NCBI GenBank assembly: GCA_029204225.1
Contig: CM055097.1
Location: forward strand, 65,541,040-65,605,039
DNA from: Diphasiastrum complanatum
Taxonomy: Eukaryota > Streptophyta > Lycopodiopsida > Lycopodiales > Lycopodiaceae
Length of the DNA stretch: 64,000 nucleotides
Reading direction: 5' to 3'
The number at the start of each line of letters is the position of its first letter. Positions within the stretch are counted from its first letter, which is position 1. A program made the translations under genes and the position numbers. The notes beneath the pieces were generated by a model that was not told the origin of the DNA, did not search any database, and saw only the letters and a program-made list of their open reading frames with translations. Shown here one piece after another: positions 23,389 to 36,150 of the stretch.

Positions 23389-24967
23389 TCTAGAAGGATC
23401 TACAAAAGATCTAGCTCACAAACCTAAGAATCAATCTTCACAGTAATGACTAGTCACTTGGAAACTTTGCTTTGATCACTAAGACAAAAGCACACAATCT
23501 TTGAATCAAATCACTAAAAAAATCAGATCCAATCTCCTATTGGACTCATCAAATACCAATGACTCTTTCTTTTGAAAGTTGAAATGGATATGAAAAAGAT
23601 TTGACACCTAGATTTTCCTTTTCACTTGACTAGTTCTCTCAACACTTGAGATTTGAACAGAAGATGGGTTTTGTTTCAAACACATGAAAATCAAACTTAA
23701 TCACTTATTTTGGACTCACTCTTGACCCAAATAATCTCACTCTTGAGATTTAGAATGAATTTGATTTGATTTGAAAACAAACTATACCACCAATTTTTCA
23801 CAAAGCTTAAAAATTTAGACAACTAGAGATTCACAAAGATCTCAACCATGCATGAATACTCAAATATGGACTCCTCCTCATTCTAGACATCCAATGGGAT
23901 CACAAATTGACCCTCACACTCTCACAAAGAAAGTTGAATAGAACTAATTTGAATGTCATACATACTATGTCAATTTTTGCTCAACAAATTGAATTCAATC
24001 ACTCCTATTGGATTCCACCAATTACTCTACCTTTTAAGACTTGGAATAAAATTCAAAATCAAAAGTTGTGATTTTTATCGCTAAGCTTCAAAGAGCTAAT
24101 ACCACTTAGAAATATTTGATCACTTAGGAAGAGACAAACTCTCCACCAATAACAACACAAAATGAGCTTCTAGATCTTGCCCTCTACAAAGGAAGGAACT
24201 CTTAGAAAATTGGATCTCTCTCTACACATTTGCCATAGACACCTTAATGAATCTTTTCAAACCTTACAATCACTCAAACAAATTGATTAGGATTGAACAA
24301 TGTGACTTGGATCTCAATCTCTTTTCTAGAACTCTCAATTGAAGCCAATCTATGTCAAATTCTACAAAAGATTTGCATAGATGCTCTATATGCACTAGAA
24401 ACTCTCAAAGGTTTCACTTGGAGGACAGATCCAAGGATGTTTTCTAGCAAATTGATGCTTCTAAACTTGACCCTATCACTCGTGAACAAATCTAGAGTGA
24501 TGGTACAATGGATTTTATCCTCACACCTTGCATATCACTCCTTAATCTATGATTTTTAGCAAAATCTCTCTCAACTTCAACATGCACTCAAAAAATCAGA
24601 GATAATCAATTAATGCACCTAATTCAAGCTTCAAATTTAATTTCTTGGCTGATCTAATCCAAGAACTAATCAACGGATTAGATTCTCTATAGAAAATGCT
24701 TGATTTTGCACCAAAAATCACTCAAATTGGGTGGTATGTAAGTCAAATTCTACAAATTTTTGAAATTTCTCAGTCAAAATCGGAGCTGTACGGCCTCACA
24801 CGTGTGAAAAGGGTTCCTACAGCCCACAACAAGATCTGGACCCAAAATTTTGAGGATAGCTATCAAATCCAACTCGCTACACAAAATTTGACTAGTTTCC
24901 AAAAAATTGATAATTTTGGCTTTGATTTGGATTAACCCTATCAATTTCAACAAAACCTCTTGTATTT
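23389..24967 (-). other. Long non-coding leader of family B
   Basis: About 1.6 kb lies between the primer-binding site and the knuckle ORF, without a substantial ORF. It is preserved in the plus-strand copy (51245-52837), where 'cacaaattgaccctcacactct'-type blocks appear reverse-complemented. CACACGTGTG occurs at about 24798. Confidence 0.6.
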
Positions 24968-24980
24968 GGCTCTGATACCA
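24968..24980 (-). promoter_or_regulatory. Primer-binding site of family B array
   Basis: Minus-strand TGGTATCAGAGCC immediately inside the LTR at 24981; copia initiator tRNA-Met type. Confidence 0.9.
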
Positions 24981-25812
24981 TGTTGAAAAAGTACAAAAAG
25001 GACCAAGAGTGGATCCTAATCTGATCCTCAAGAGGGATTGGTTGTCAGATTACTTGATCTATCAATCTACTTGAGATTAAGATCAATCTAGATCAATTCT
25101 AGACACAAAATCCTAACAAGAACAATCATTAATTGAAGGTAGGTGTACTTTCTGGTTTTTCACGTGTGAAACCCTGTCTAAGTACAGACTCCAACCTAAA
25201 AATCAAGTACACATTGATAGCACCTCAAAACAATCAAAACAAATGTAGACAAATGGAGAGAATCACTCAAAATTGCTTCCAAAACCAAGATTGGTGTCTC
25301 ACACTGATTATGGCCAAATGTGGCTCTATATATACAATAAGTGGGAGATCATGGTACTGATCATCCCTTTGATCCCACATGTGTGAAGGTGCTTTGTCAT
25401 ATGATGATTCATCATGCAAAACTGACACTTGGACAAAACCTTCTATTTTGAGCACTTTTGGTCCATTTTCCTTCTATATGGAGATCAAATTGAAAATCTT
25501 CTAAAAGTCAAAATTCATCTACTTCAGTTTATTCCACACATGTGAGTTGTCCTCTACACATGGGATATGACACCTAACCAAAGGATGTGGCTCATGCAAT
25601 CAATAGATCGCTGCCATGTGTCATATGTCTTAAAAACTAGTTTTTGGCCTTTTTAGCCACTAGAACTTGAATTAAATCATATGTACAACCTATATGATTA
25701 TGGTACATGACAAGTACACTATTTTCACACATGGGAACAGGATCCACACATGTGTGTTTATCTATATACAAGATTTTTAGCCTCTACCAAGCTTATTTTT
25801 GCATTTTTCACA
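24981..25812 (-). repeat. Family B LTR (shared middle LTR)
   Basis: 832 bp with the same landmarks as 21052-21885. It has a primer-binding site on its lower side and a polypurine-like tract ('ctccttctcaaaa', 25813-25825) on its upper side, so it functions as 5' LTR for one internal region and 3' LTR for the other. Confidence 0.9.
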
Positions 25813-25952
25813 CTCCTTCTCAAAAATCTAGCTTGGTAAATCTAGCTTGATGGAAAACATGATGCCCTTGAACTTGACTCCATGGGCTGAATTGGTCTTT
25901 GCTGGTTCAAAAGGTGTGAAGATCAGCCAATGAGCTTGATGTTGATCTGAAA

Positions 25953-26426
25953 TCACCATATCCATGATAGTTCTTCCTTGATGTTGACATCTTTGATGAA
26001 CTTGAGAGCTTTGCACCATCCTAGCATCTTCAAAATTGATTCCTTCCAAATTTCATGTAGATGCTTGACTTTGAGGCTTGCTCCTTCTTCATGTGCATGC
26101 TCCTCCATGAGAAAATAAAGATTTCTTCTTGACTTATTAGGATCACAAAGATCTAACATCATGTTACCATGATCTAGAGAATTAGACTTATCCAGATTGA
26201 CAAGACTATGCATGCTATAATAACAAAGTGTTTGCATCATATCTTCATGCTTGTTTACCATGCTAATCTCAGATCCAATGAGGCTAAATACTTCATTATG
26301 GAGATAAGTGCCTTTAGAAGATGATTCACTTACTCTCATAAAGAGTTTACAGTTTGTCTCAATACAAATTTTCAAACTATGAGTGAACAAATCACTTTTG
26401 CTCTTGCATGACTCAAGAGCATACAT
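25953..26426 (-). CDS. Family B ORF, second half of duplicated-segment protein
   Basis: 157 codons matching residues 232-357 of the plus-strand ORF and continuing beyond its stop. The plus-strand copy has TGA where this copy reads Trp after 'HLHEI'. It contains 'CKLFMRVSESSSKGTYLHNE' and 'MMLDLCDPNKSRRNLYFLME'. Upstream codons up to about 26627 carry the RT-N-terminus-like piece in broken frames. Confidence 0.6.
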   Translation of the reverse strand: MYALESCKSKSDLFTHSLKICIETNCKLFMRVSESSSKGTYLHNEVFSLIGSEISMVNKHEDMMQTLCYYSMHSLVNLDKSNSLDHGNMMLDLCDPNKSRRNLYFLMEEHAHEEGASLKVKHLHEIWKESILKMLGWCKALKFIKDVNIKEELSWIW

Positions 26427-26627
26427 TTGATGAAATAATCATTTGCTTTCTAATTGATTTAAAATCAATTTCAACCTTTTAAGAACATCATCTATGTTCT
26501 CAAGAGAGACTTCATACTCAACTAGTATGGCTTTACTCCAATTTTGAGATGCAATGATCTCACTAAAGCAAATTGATTTATCAAATGACATAAGAGAAGT
26601 AAGTATGAGATGTATACCACATGAGAT

Positions 26628-28130
26628 ATGCTACACCACTGGTCACAAAATCAAATCCTCAATCATGGCTCGTACCTAACCAAGATGCCCTCACGTCCAA
26701 GCACATCAAATAGATGTCACCATACATCATCCAAATATCTCCCATGATCCAATGAGCGCTCCAAGCCTCATCCTTGATGTATCTCCTGAACAAAGCACTG
26801 CTCCAAGCCGCTTTTCCTTGACATCATGTCCAGTAAATCCTAAAAGCTTATCCCCATCCATTTTCATGCTCCAAGCACAAGAATCTACCGAAGACTCGAC
26901 GAATGAATGTACACAAACCTCATCATAGGCTGTACCTAGATAGCTCATCTATTTCTCCAAGATACTAATGATGGTTTGCCATTCTGGATCCCATGTAGAT
27001 TCAACTTTTCATGCTTGACGTTGCCAACTCTAATTTGACCAGTATATAGATTTCACACCAAGAAACTTGTCTCAACAACTGTATCCATCATATTATCCAA
27101 ACCAAAGCAAATGCAAATTAGATCCACTATCGTGATGATCAACTCACCCACGATCCATAGCATATCAGGTAGGATAGTTGCATAAGAAACCTATATAATG
27201 TACCATGTGATCACCAAGTATCCATTACCCACTAATAGCTCCCCAAGAATTTGTCCACCTGTAGTGCAACTAGACTCCAACTGGATCTTACCAAACAAGC
27301 TGCATCCTACTTACTGAATAATGATGGATAAAAACACATGTGACACCAAACTGGAGATCACGAACCTATGCATATAACCTTGCAACTCACCTTAATACTA
27401 CATCAGCAATTACTCCTTGATTCATCTCCATCTCTGTTGGCTCACAACCATGGGCATGCTAAGTCCACATCACTCTATAATGCACTTCATGCCCTCAGAT
27501 CTGTACCACATGTCCCGTATTACAATCCATACCACCTATCTCCAAGTAGGCTTGACCTGTCCCTAGGTCCCCACCATGTCCTACAACCAAGATGCATCAA
27601 GTGTTGCATGTTGATTTGATTATAAAAAACTTGTTAAAAAACATTATAACATTGGTGATCCTACCCTCCGCGATCACAAAATAAATATTCAACATCAACT
27701 AATGACTTGAAAGTTTATATTTGAAATAATGATCAAGTTTATTCCTTGAATGCCAAGATCAATGGCATGTTGCTCATTCATGCTTTTAAAATTTGGATAT
27801 CTCCACCTTGAGACCTTCCTTATCCACGTGCCTGCAATCACATGAGAATGGCTAACATGATCATTGTTGTCTATTTATTGAATCATCTAAGCATAATATA
27901 TTAATGCCATTGTAGACACAAAGAGACAATGAGGTAGACCAAATTGTTGAGGTTCCAAAATTCTTCATAAAATCACATTACCAATATTGGAGATAATACA
28001 CCACACACACCTTTGTATTGTGTACTTTCTAAAGAAGATGCAAATCTACTTATTTTTTCAATCCTTGAAGCAATAAAGCATTTCCAAGTTTTCAAAATCT
28101 TTCCATTTAAGCTTTTGTTGTGGACATTTA
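26628..28130. other. Unassigned sequence
   Basis: No recognised gene or element. ORFs at 26727-26948 (minus) and 27368-27619 (plus) have no motif I can name. The left edge is where similarity to family B internal sequence stops. Confidence 0.3.
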
Positions 28131-28132
28131 CA

Positions 28133-28246
28133 TCTCACTCCTAAAAAGAGAAATACAACGAATATGTGACTCCAAATAATGACTTGAAATCTCACTCCTA
28201 AAAAGAGAAATACAACGAATATGTGACTCCAAATAATGACTTGAAT
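28133..28246 (+). repeat. Tandem duplication of about 57 bp
   Basis: Two adjacent, essentially identical copies of a block that starts near 'tctcactcctaaaaagag' and ends 'aaataatgacttgaa'. A second, looser duplication of about 35 bp ('tgtggtcatctcaagtag') follows at 28283-28317 and 28356-28390. Confidence 0.8.
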
Positions 28247-29756
28247 ATATCACTATCTGTATTGATTTTTCTCGGATGCTATTGTGGTCATCTCAAGTAG
28301 ACAAACTACTAGATTCTTAGTTTCTCATAGGATTTGCATCACTATTACTGCTTTTTGTGGTCATCTCAAGTAGGAAAACTACTAAATTCTAACAGACTGA
28401 ACACAGGCCTTGTATTGTGGATCTAAAAACTGTACACCATCTCAAATATTCAATACTAAAAAATCATCTAGAGTTTTGATAAAATACTAGTCTCTAATAG
28501 GATACTAGCAAGGAATACTGGTTTCTCATTGAGTTGGCATCCATCATCCTAGCCTGTTCATGGTTGCACATGCATCTCATCTTGAACAAAGATGGATAGA
28601 AGGACAGAGTGATTGTTACTTTTGAAGAATCACTACAAATTTTTTCTTAGCCATTTTTCTGGAAAAAAGCAGCAAGAGTAATCAATTTAGAGCTTAAAAC
28701 TGCTTAATCATGTATAAGCTCACACTTCTAATACAAAGCTTAAAGTTGCATGACCTCAATACATTATGATAAGAATTTAGTTAACCATCAGACATTACAT
28801 TCTAGAACAAAACTTAGGAGGGAGAATGAAAAACTTGATTTGTATTCAAACACTACAATTGACTGTTGAACACGGGCATCAAAAGAGATCCTCAAATGTG
28901 CTATCCAGGAATGTAACTCCAGTTTGTTTGAGCACATTCACCTATAATGTACTTTATAGCTCATCATCTGAGCCACAAATGCTCCTTGACCTTTGCCTTC
29001 AAAATTCTTCTGAAAATCATTATTGATTGTGAATTTCTTATCAGGCGTCCATTTTGACAAAATTATAATGCTAACTCTTTTCATTACTTTTCACCCAGGG
29101 ACTGGTCATACACCAGATGTCAAGAACTCTGTCAACAACGGAAAAGCTTACCAACTTCTATTCGTTTTTACTATTTCCATCAATTACAACCACCCACTGC
29201 CTAACTTAAGATGATTCATGCCCGCCACATTACGCAGTCCCATGGAAATTATGCAACATTCGAACTGGATATGACTCGGATGAAGAAAAGTGGGCAAAAG
29301 TTTCGAGGGGCACAAACCAAGGGTGCATTTGATCAAAATCTGCACTAATGCAAAATCCCATCCCAAAAAAAAAACAGCTATTGCTTTTGGCCCAAGCAAG
29401 AACCTGGGGACAGTTTCAACATGAAAAATTTGTGTTTGTAGATTCATATTTAGAGATAGGATACAAAACAATCACAGTTCCATTCCCATGCTAAACCCAG
29501 CCATTTATCTCAAAATGACAGCACTTGAAAGAGGGGAGCTGCTGCACAAAAACTTAGAAGCTACTGCGTACCATACAAACAGGAAAAGCATTTCTGAGTG
29601 TTGCACTAACTATACAGCTGCCATGATCACCATTCACAAACTGCCTATGAGCACATATCAAGCTCATTCGCCCCTGGCTGCCGTTTGCAAATTTACCTGC
29701 CCCCCAAATGCAAGCTTACTGTCGGATGCTCATAAATAGTGTGCCCACATATTGAA

Positions 29757-30301
29757 CTAAAAGTCAAACTTTAATGAGACTACACGAGATTGTCGCTTAT
29801 GCTTTGCAAACTTTGTGAAGATACTCGACAAACAAGCTGGAGCCCACCATGGTGTTCGAACCTCCTGTTCTCCTCGAAGGCATGCCACTGAAAACAAAAT
29901 TTCAAATCATATTAAAAAAATGATTATGAACCCTTCTAAGTAAGCCTCTAGCTTGCAGGGAAACCACAACCAAAGAAAGCAGAATTACCCCAGAACAGCA
30001 TCTAAATTCTGTTGGATTAGTGCTGCCATTTACATGATTAGGAAAGTCAGAGTGAATTTCTGTTAATGTGCTCAATTTAACAAGACACTGCAATTGATAT
30101 GAAAACACCTTTAATGTTGCGTAGCTCCTTGCATAGAGTTATAAAATCATCCCATTTCATGTGGCAGCGACGGATGAAACGGAGAATTTGCTCAGTTGTA
30201 AATGTGGACAAACTATCAAGATATTCTCCATTTATGCCATTCTCTCGGAATGTTTCCTTGTAGCTTCCAAGTTCAATAGCTTCAAGCCATATACCCACAT
30301 C
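29757..30301 (-). CDS. SAM-domain protein, last two exons (29757-29887 and 30109-30301)
   Basis: On the minus strand, exon 30301-30109 follows an acceptor CTGTAG and encodes 'VGIWLEAIELGSYKETF', 'NGINGEYL' and 'FTTEQILRFI', a sterile alpha motif. It ends at a GT donor (30108-30107). A 221-bp intron ends with TTTTCAG, and exon 29887-29757 continues in frame through 'PWWAPACLS' and 'KRQSRVVSLKF' to TAG. This arrangement is that of small plant SAM-domain proteins; SAM domains mediate protein or RNA contacts. The exon phases fit (193-bp exon, phase 0 start, phase 1 end). The N-terminal exon or exons were not identified. The gene looks intact and is the best-supported spliced gene here. Confidence 0.9.
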
Positions 30302-33011
30302 CTACAGAAAAAGCCATGTACAGATTAAGCAACCAATAACTACCATCTTTAGAAATTGACAAGTCTTCAAGAGTGCATCAAAAGAATATAACCTTCTTGC
30401 TGATACAGCAGCAGCTAGTGACTAGCCAAAGGCCATAAAGAACATTTTGCAAAAATGTCACACATCCAGTGCACATAAAGATAACAGCATAACTGCAAAC
30501 TTTGCAGTGGGTCTCTTGGAGTTATAGACGGTATGCTTGAAATGATTACCAACAGAAATGACACTTGTTCTAACTTCAATCAAGCATGTTTGAAATCCAA
30601 ATCCCTTGTTTATGTGCATGAAGAGTGGTAGCCCCAATTGAGTCCTATTTCCTATCTGGTGTCTGACTCTCTGCAAGAAGTAGGTCAGCTAGCCCTATTG
30701 ATACTTTCTTTGCAATCATGATCCTTGCTTCTACGTTATATGCAGGAAGGACCAAATTTCATGTTCACTCTGATTTTTTTGAGCACTTTGCAGAAGTAAT
30801 ATACATGTACCCGTTATGGCTAAAGCCCAAAGTGTTCGCTTAAGCTTTTGAATCTTTTTTAGCATTTTTCAAAGTAGCCACTGTAGTACTTTGGCTTTAT
30901 TTGGTTGCATCTCAATAGAGAAGAGTGGATAGTGTAGATCTTGGGTTTCTAGTTTACCCGCTTCTTGTATCAGATGTTGTAAGCAAATTATTGCTTAGTT
31001 AATTTGAGATACTACAGGTTTTAATTAGCTAGATTTTCTCCCGAAAAGGTTTTCCAGGATAAGTAACTGTGCAGATGTGAATGTCTTCATTTTTTGCATG
31101 ATCTCTCTCTTATATTGTAAAGATTCAATTTAGCATTGTTTCTCTGTATCTTTTTTTCTGAAATTTTGTGCATGAAGGTCCAGCCTTAATCAAGTTATTA
31201 TCATTTTCATAATGAAAAGAAAGCAAGATATGACACTGGACCACTAAGCATTCAAATCTAATACTTTTTGTGTAAAGTGCATGTCATAAAGGATTTGACA
31301 TCCATTCTTTTTGATTGTGTAATTTCAGTCATTTGTTTCTATTAGAGGCGATTATGGGAAATATGTCAAACGAGAGCATCATTTGGTGTTTTGGACCTCT
31401 TTCTACATTGCTATTGTTCAGCCCAGAAGGTCATTTGGGGCATTAGTTGATCTAACGGATATGACTATGAGATTTCCACAATCAACATAGCTAATTCTAA
31501 AGCCAACAACTTCAGTCTTTAGTTTGATGTCTCTTCACTCTATTGTGATAGTCTATAATGTCACATTCATGCACCTTCAAGTCCACAGTCATAAACTCAA
31601 ATGCATCCAAATGTGAACCATCAAGAGACATGATCTGTTGTTTGGACATTTGATCCCTCCTTATTGGCCTAGCCTTTAAGGGTGTCGAACTAAATCATGG
31701 GTGTCTGACACTGCTCATAAAGCAATGCTGCATCAATCCTAATCAATTCAGAACACTCAAATCTACCAAAAGTCTGCACCAAAAGCTTAGTATGTGTCTA
31801 TGACGGACGATACCAAACATCGTTGGTTGTAGTCACTATATGAACTTGAAATGCTATGCATTCTGACTTATTGCAATATTGGCTAGATACAATAACACTG
31901 GGCACCAATCTGATAGAGGAGTTGATTTTTTACTCTTTTAGAGGATAGATATAGATCATTGCAGTGGGGGTATCCATAGTTATGATTTTCTTGCAATTCT
32001 AATCACTTCCCACAAGCAGTGACAACGTGGTGGTAAACTTTTTGATTTTTATTTGCAACTTGGTCAAAAGAGGATCTATTCACAAACCTTGTGTTTAAGG
32101 CACACATAGTCCATACTTCAATATTTTTGGCCATGGACTCTCTATTACATTTGGCAGGCCCCGGAATAATACTTTACGTGGTTCCTTATTTGGGCAATTA
32201 TATTTGAATCTCCATAGTTCCCTCCAACTCAATTGAAGGGAGGTAGCTTTTGCTTAGTATGAATAGCCTAAGGCTATTCGTTAGTCGCTCATAAGTTTGG
32301 AGTCTTGGGCTCTTCGTAGGGGAGTGGGTGTTTTATCTTTGTATCGGAGATCTTTGTTGGAGATTTGCCTGAGCTATCGACAGCCATTGATTTCATGAGG
32401 ATCGCTTGACGGCTACCCATTCTTGTTACACCCATTCCTATTCATCCACCTGCTCCTCACACTATATTGCAAGATTGTAGGTGGTGCATTAGCAGCTGAT
32501 GAAGATGATGGATGCGAGGGACCTGCTGCTGAAGGAACAATAGGATGAGAGGTTGCATGCGTCCTAGATCCCCCCCCCCCTTGACTAAGCCCTGCCTCTG
32601 CACCTGCTCCAAGCCCTACACCTGCACTGGACCTTGCAACAACATCCGGATTCCACATATGCATTCACAACATTCAATTGCAAAAAAAAAACCGCAATTT
32701 CTTTTGGATCAACAACAGGTTCAAGTTGCAAATAGTGTCCTAGACCTTGAACTCATCAAAACAAGCATCCTAGGCATTCCTATGGGAATTGCACCTCAAC
32801 TGGATGACTACATGCCAGTTTACAAAAGGAGCCAAAAACACATGGAAAAAGGGCATGAGATTTACATCTTTTGCTACAAACGATAATGGAGAAAACTAAC
32901 AGCATAAGCATGTTTGTGGGTTCAATACAGATGAATTGGAACTAAAACCCATTTCATTACGTTGCCTACAGCTCATTCCATGAGCTTCCAAGATGTGAAG
33001 CCAAAACTTAC
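30302..33011 (-). other. Probable upstream introns or N-terminal region of the SAM gene
   Basis: No exon with both a fitting frame and good splice sites was found. A Ser/Ala/Gly-rich minus-strand ORF (32413-32664) could be N-terminal coding sequence but has no motif; it contains a run of 10 or more G (+ strand C at 32571-32580). The remainder shows nothing recognisable. Confidence 0.35.
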
Positions 33012-33108
33012 CTAAAATTGTTTTGGAGAGAAACTCCACTGCCTCGTCGTTGCCACCGTGTTGGTCACACACTGAACAATCCTCCAAGATGGCTACAATC
33101 CAGCATCA

Positions 33109-33181
<73 letters not shown>
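33012..33181 (-). promoter_or_regulatory. Candidate first exon or leader with GA tract and GTAAGT donor
   Basis: A minus-strand (GA)35 tract (33181-33112) is followed about 100 bp later by a consensus donor TTTTAG|GTAAGT (exon edge 33012). This is the layout of a GA-rich plant 5' UTR followed by a first intron, and it lies upstream of the SAM exons on the same strand. Direct joining to the exon at 30301 is not in frame for coding, so it would have to be an untranslated exon or be followed by another exon. Confidence 0.35.
33112..33181 (+). repeat. (TC)35 microsatellite
   Basis: A pure TC run of 70 bp. Overlapping Ser-Leu and Arg-Glu ORFs are artefacts. Confidence 0.95.
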
Positions 33182-33184
<3 letters not shown>

Positions 33185-33644
33185 AAAGAAAGAAAAAAAA
33201 TTTATGTGGGCTGCGGGCTGCCTGCTCAAGGCACACAAAAAAAAATTTGCCAGGTTTCTCGCGATCTGGGACTGCGTTTCTGGCCCCAGATCGCCTGCGT
33301 TCCGGATCGCGCGATCTGGAACGCGGTTGCAATGAATTGCGAGCCGCTGCAACCTTGGAATGGTTTTATAGTAAATCAGATTCTTTAGAAATAGATCTAA
33401 AAACCATTCATTGGTATTTAAAGATAAGTATGGTAAAATTGTCTCTATTTTTGGAGAGACCAATGTACTCCCATAGCTAATGGTTTCCTCGTCAGAAGTA
33501 ATGGAAAAATTGCATGATTCAGATTATGAGTTGTTTCACCTTGTTTTGAAATCTTGATTGCATTATGATATTGTTGATGGTTCTGATGTGGATTTGTTTT
33601 AACACCGAAAATTCTCATCATAATGCAAGATTTAAAATAAGAAT

Positions 33645-36150
33645 ATAACGACATTTTTCCTAAACATCTACCTTATGGTTTACCACCCACACAGTCCGTT
33701 GACCATAAGATTGAGTTGATGCCCGATAACCTCCCCATAGGTTTAGTCAAAAGGAAGAGGGGGAAGTGGCTAGGCAAATTGAAAAGATACCTTAGGATGG
33801 GACATATCAAATCAAGTAAATCACCATGGGGAGCTCCCGTTCTTCTTAAGAAAAAGAAAGTGGTGGTTTCCGGTTATGTGTGGATTACAAGGGTTTGAAC
33901 AAACTTACTATAAAAAATAAATACTCATTACCTAGGATGGATGATCTCAAGGATAAACTGAATGGAGCGACATTCTTCAGGAAAATCGATCTTCGGACGG
34001 GATATCATCAAATTAGGATACATCTGGAAGATGTATCTAAGATCGGCTTTAGGACGAGATTTGGCCATTACGAGTTCCTAGCCTTGCCTTTTGGTTCGAT
34101 TGATGCTCCGGCAAGTTCCCAACAAATGATGAACGACTTGTTTCGTCCTTTTTTGGGAAAGTTTATAGTAGTGTTTCTAGATGATATTTTGATCTATAGT
34201 AGAACACTAAAAGAGCATGTAAAGCATCTCCGTACTATCTTAAGAATGTTCAGACAAGAGAAGCTCTGTGCTAAAGAATCAAAGTGTGAATTCTTTAAGA
34301 AGGAATTTCTTCACCTTGGCCATAAGATCACCTCTCTTGGGATCAAGATTGACGAGGAGAAGGTAAAGACAGTAGTGGAATGGCCAATTCCTCAAACGGT
34401 CCAGGAACTCGTCATTTTTGGGTTTCATAGTGTTCTTCCGTAAGGTTGTAGAGGACTATTCTAAAATTGCCACACCTCTTAACAACGTTTTAAAAGAGGT
34501 AAAGAGTCAGAAAGGGAGGCCTAGCCCTCCTATAAAATGGAATGAGAAATTAGATGAGAGTTTTCGAAAACTCGTGCTTCTAGTTGTCTCATCTCTTGTG
34601 TTGAGGATAGCGGATCCAGATATTCCGTTCATCATTAATACTGACGCAAGTGATACGGCTATTGGAGCTGTTCTCTTACAAGAGGGCCAGCCCATTGCTT
34701 TTGAAAGCAAAAAGTTATCTCAGACATACAACGCAAGAGAAAGAACTCTTTGCAGTGATCGATGCTTTGAAATCATGGAGGCATTACCGGTATGGTAATA
34801 AATTAGTGGTGAACACGGATCATCAACCTCTAAAATACTTTTGAAATCAAAATGATCTGAGAGGTCGTAAGGCCCAATGGGCAGAACTCATGTAGGAATT
34901 TGACTTTGAAGTGTGGTATACCAAAGGTACCACCAATCATGTGGCTGATGCACTTACTCAAATTGGTGAAGTAAGCGAGCTTTCGTTCACGAAGATCAGC
35001 ACAGATTTTTATCTCTCTGAGAGGTTTTTGTGAGAAAGACTCGCATTTTGGACCAATTCGGAAGAGGGTACTGGCAGTTTCATCTAGCGAGACTAATTTA
35101 CATGGTGATCAGTCTGGTTGAAAGCATAAAAAAATCGTTCATGACTTTTCTATCCGTATTGGACTTTTGTTCAGGAAAGGGAAGATATGTGTGCCCGATG
35201 TGGATGCTATAAAAAATTCTTTATGAATGTCATGACTCACCGTGTGCGGGGCATCCAGGCATACATCGTACTTTAGATTTGGTACGAAGAGATTTTTATT
35301 GGCCAAAAAGTAGAATCTTATGTGGTCAAGTGTGACCAATGCCAGTTGAATAAGGCCAAACGCCATAAGGCTGGTGGATTGTTACATCCATTGGATATCC
35401 CAAACAAAATGGGATAGTATTTCCATGGATTTCGTGGTTGGGTAACCGCGGACGAATAAACAAATGATGCAAATTGGGTACTGGTCGACCATCCTACCAA
35501 ATTTGCTATGTTTATTTTTGTAAAGACCACCATGAATGCTTCTAAGCTTAGCGAACACGGCCGACCACATGGATTACCGAGTGACGTCATGAGCGATCGC
35601 GATCTGACGTTAACCGGTCACTTTGGTCGGCCGTGTTAGCTAAACTAGAGACAACACTGAGCTTAAGTTCTTCTGATCATCGCAAGATGGATGGCCGGGC
35701 GGAAAGAACAAGTCAGACAATGGAACAAATGCTTCAAGCATATGTTCCATGAGGGCAATCTCATTGGGAGAAGTATCTACCCTTGATTGAGTTTGCCTAT
35801 AACAGTAGTAAGCATTTTGCTACTGGTTATAGCCCGTTCATGCTTATGTACGGTTTTGGCCCATTGCAATTGAAACTCGATCAATCAAGTTTCAAAAAGT
35901 AGCGGATTTCCTGCACGACATGCAAGAAATGCTATAGCACGTGAGAATGTCCAAAGTGCCCAGGATAGGGACATACATTATGACAAGATTTTCAAGTCGG
36001 GGATTGGGTGTATTTACGAATCCTGAAGGATTCAAGTGTAATGTGTATCGGCAAGCATTACAAATTGTTTGCCATATAGAGGACTGTATAAAATCTTGAA
36101 AAAGATTGGATGCTTGGCTGCAACGATCATTTCTGGAATGTGATTTGAAC
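33645..36150 (+). pseudogene. Ty3/gypsy pol: RT, RNase H, integrase (degenerate)
   Basis: The order on the plus strand is as follows. RT: 'NDIFPKHLPYGLPP' near 33650, 'SPWGAPVLLKKK', 'DYKGLNKLTIKNKY', 'RKIDLRTGYHQI', and the active site 'FLDDILIYS' near 34175. RNase H: 'NTDASDTAIGAVLLQ', 'KELFAVIDALK' and 'NTDHQPLKYF'. Integrase: zinc-binding 'HPGIHRT...CDQCQ' near 35250-35345, then core pieces to about 36150. RT is in two frames (switch near 33880), with more shifts near 34420 and 34700 and stops in integrase. No LTR, protease or gag is attached. 33880-34443 is the longest open part. Confidence 0.9.

Larger units (their letters stand above)
21052..26627 (-). mobile_element. Family B non-autonomous LTR element array, minus strand (LTR-int-LTR-int)
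   Basis: In ascending order: LTR (21052-21885), polypurine tract, internal 1 (21896-24967), primer-binding site (24968-24980), LTR (24981-25812), polypurine tract and a second internal piece (25813 to about 26627) that ends abruptly. Thus 21052-25812 is a complete element, and its 5' LTR also serves as the 3' LTR of a truncated second one. No RT, RNase H or integrase is encoded; the ORFs are a knuckle protein and a novel duplicated-segment protein. Another copy lies at 50403-55070 on the plus strand. Confidence 0.85.

Noticed and set aside
33012-33087. Coding first exon of the SAM gene
   Set aside because: The donor edge does not match the phase of the exon at 30301; direct joining in the required phase ends in TAG.
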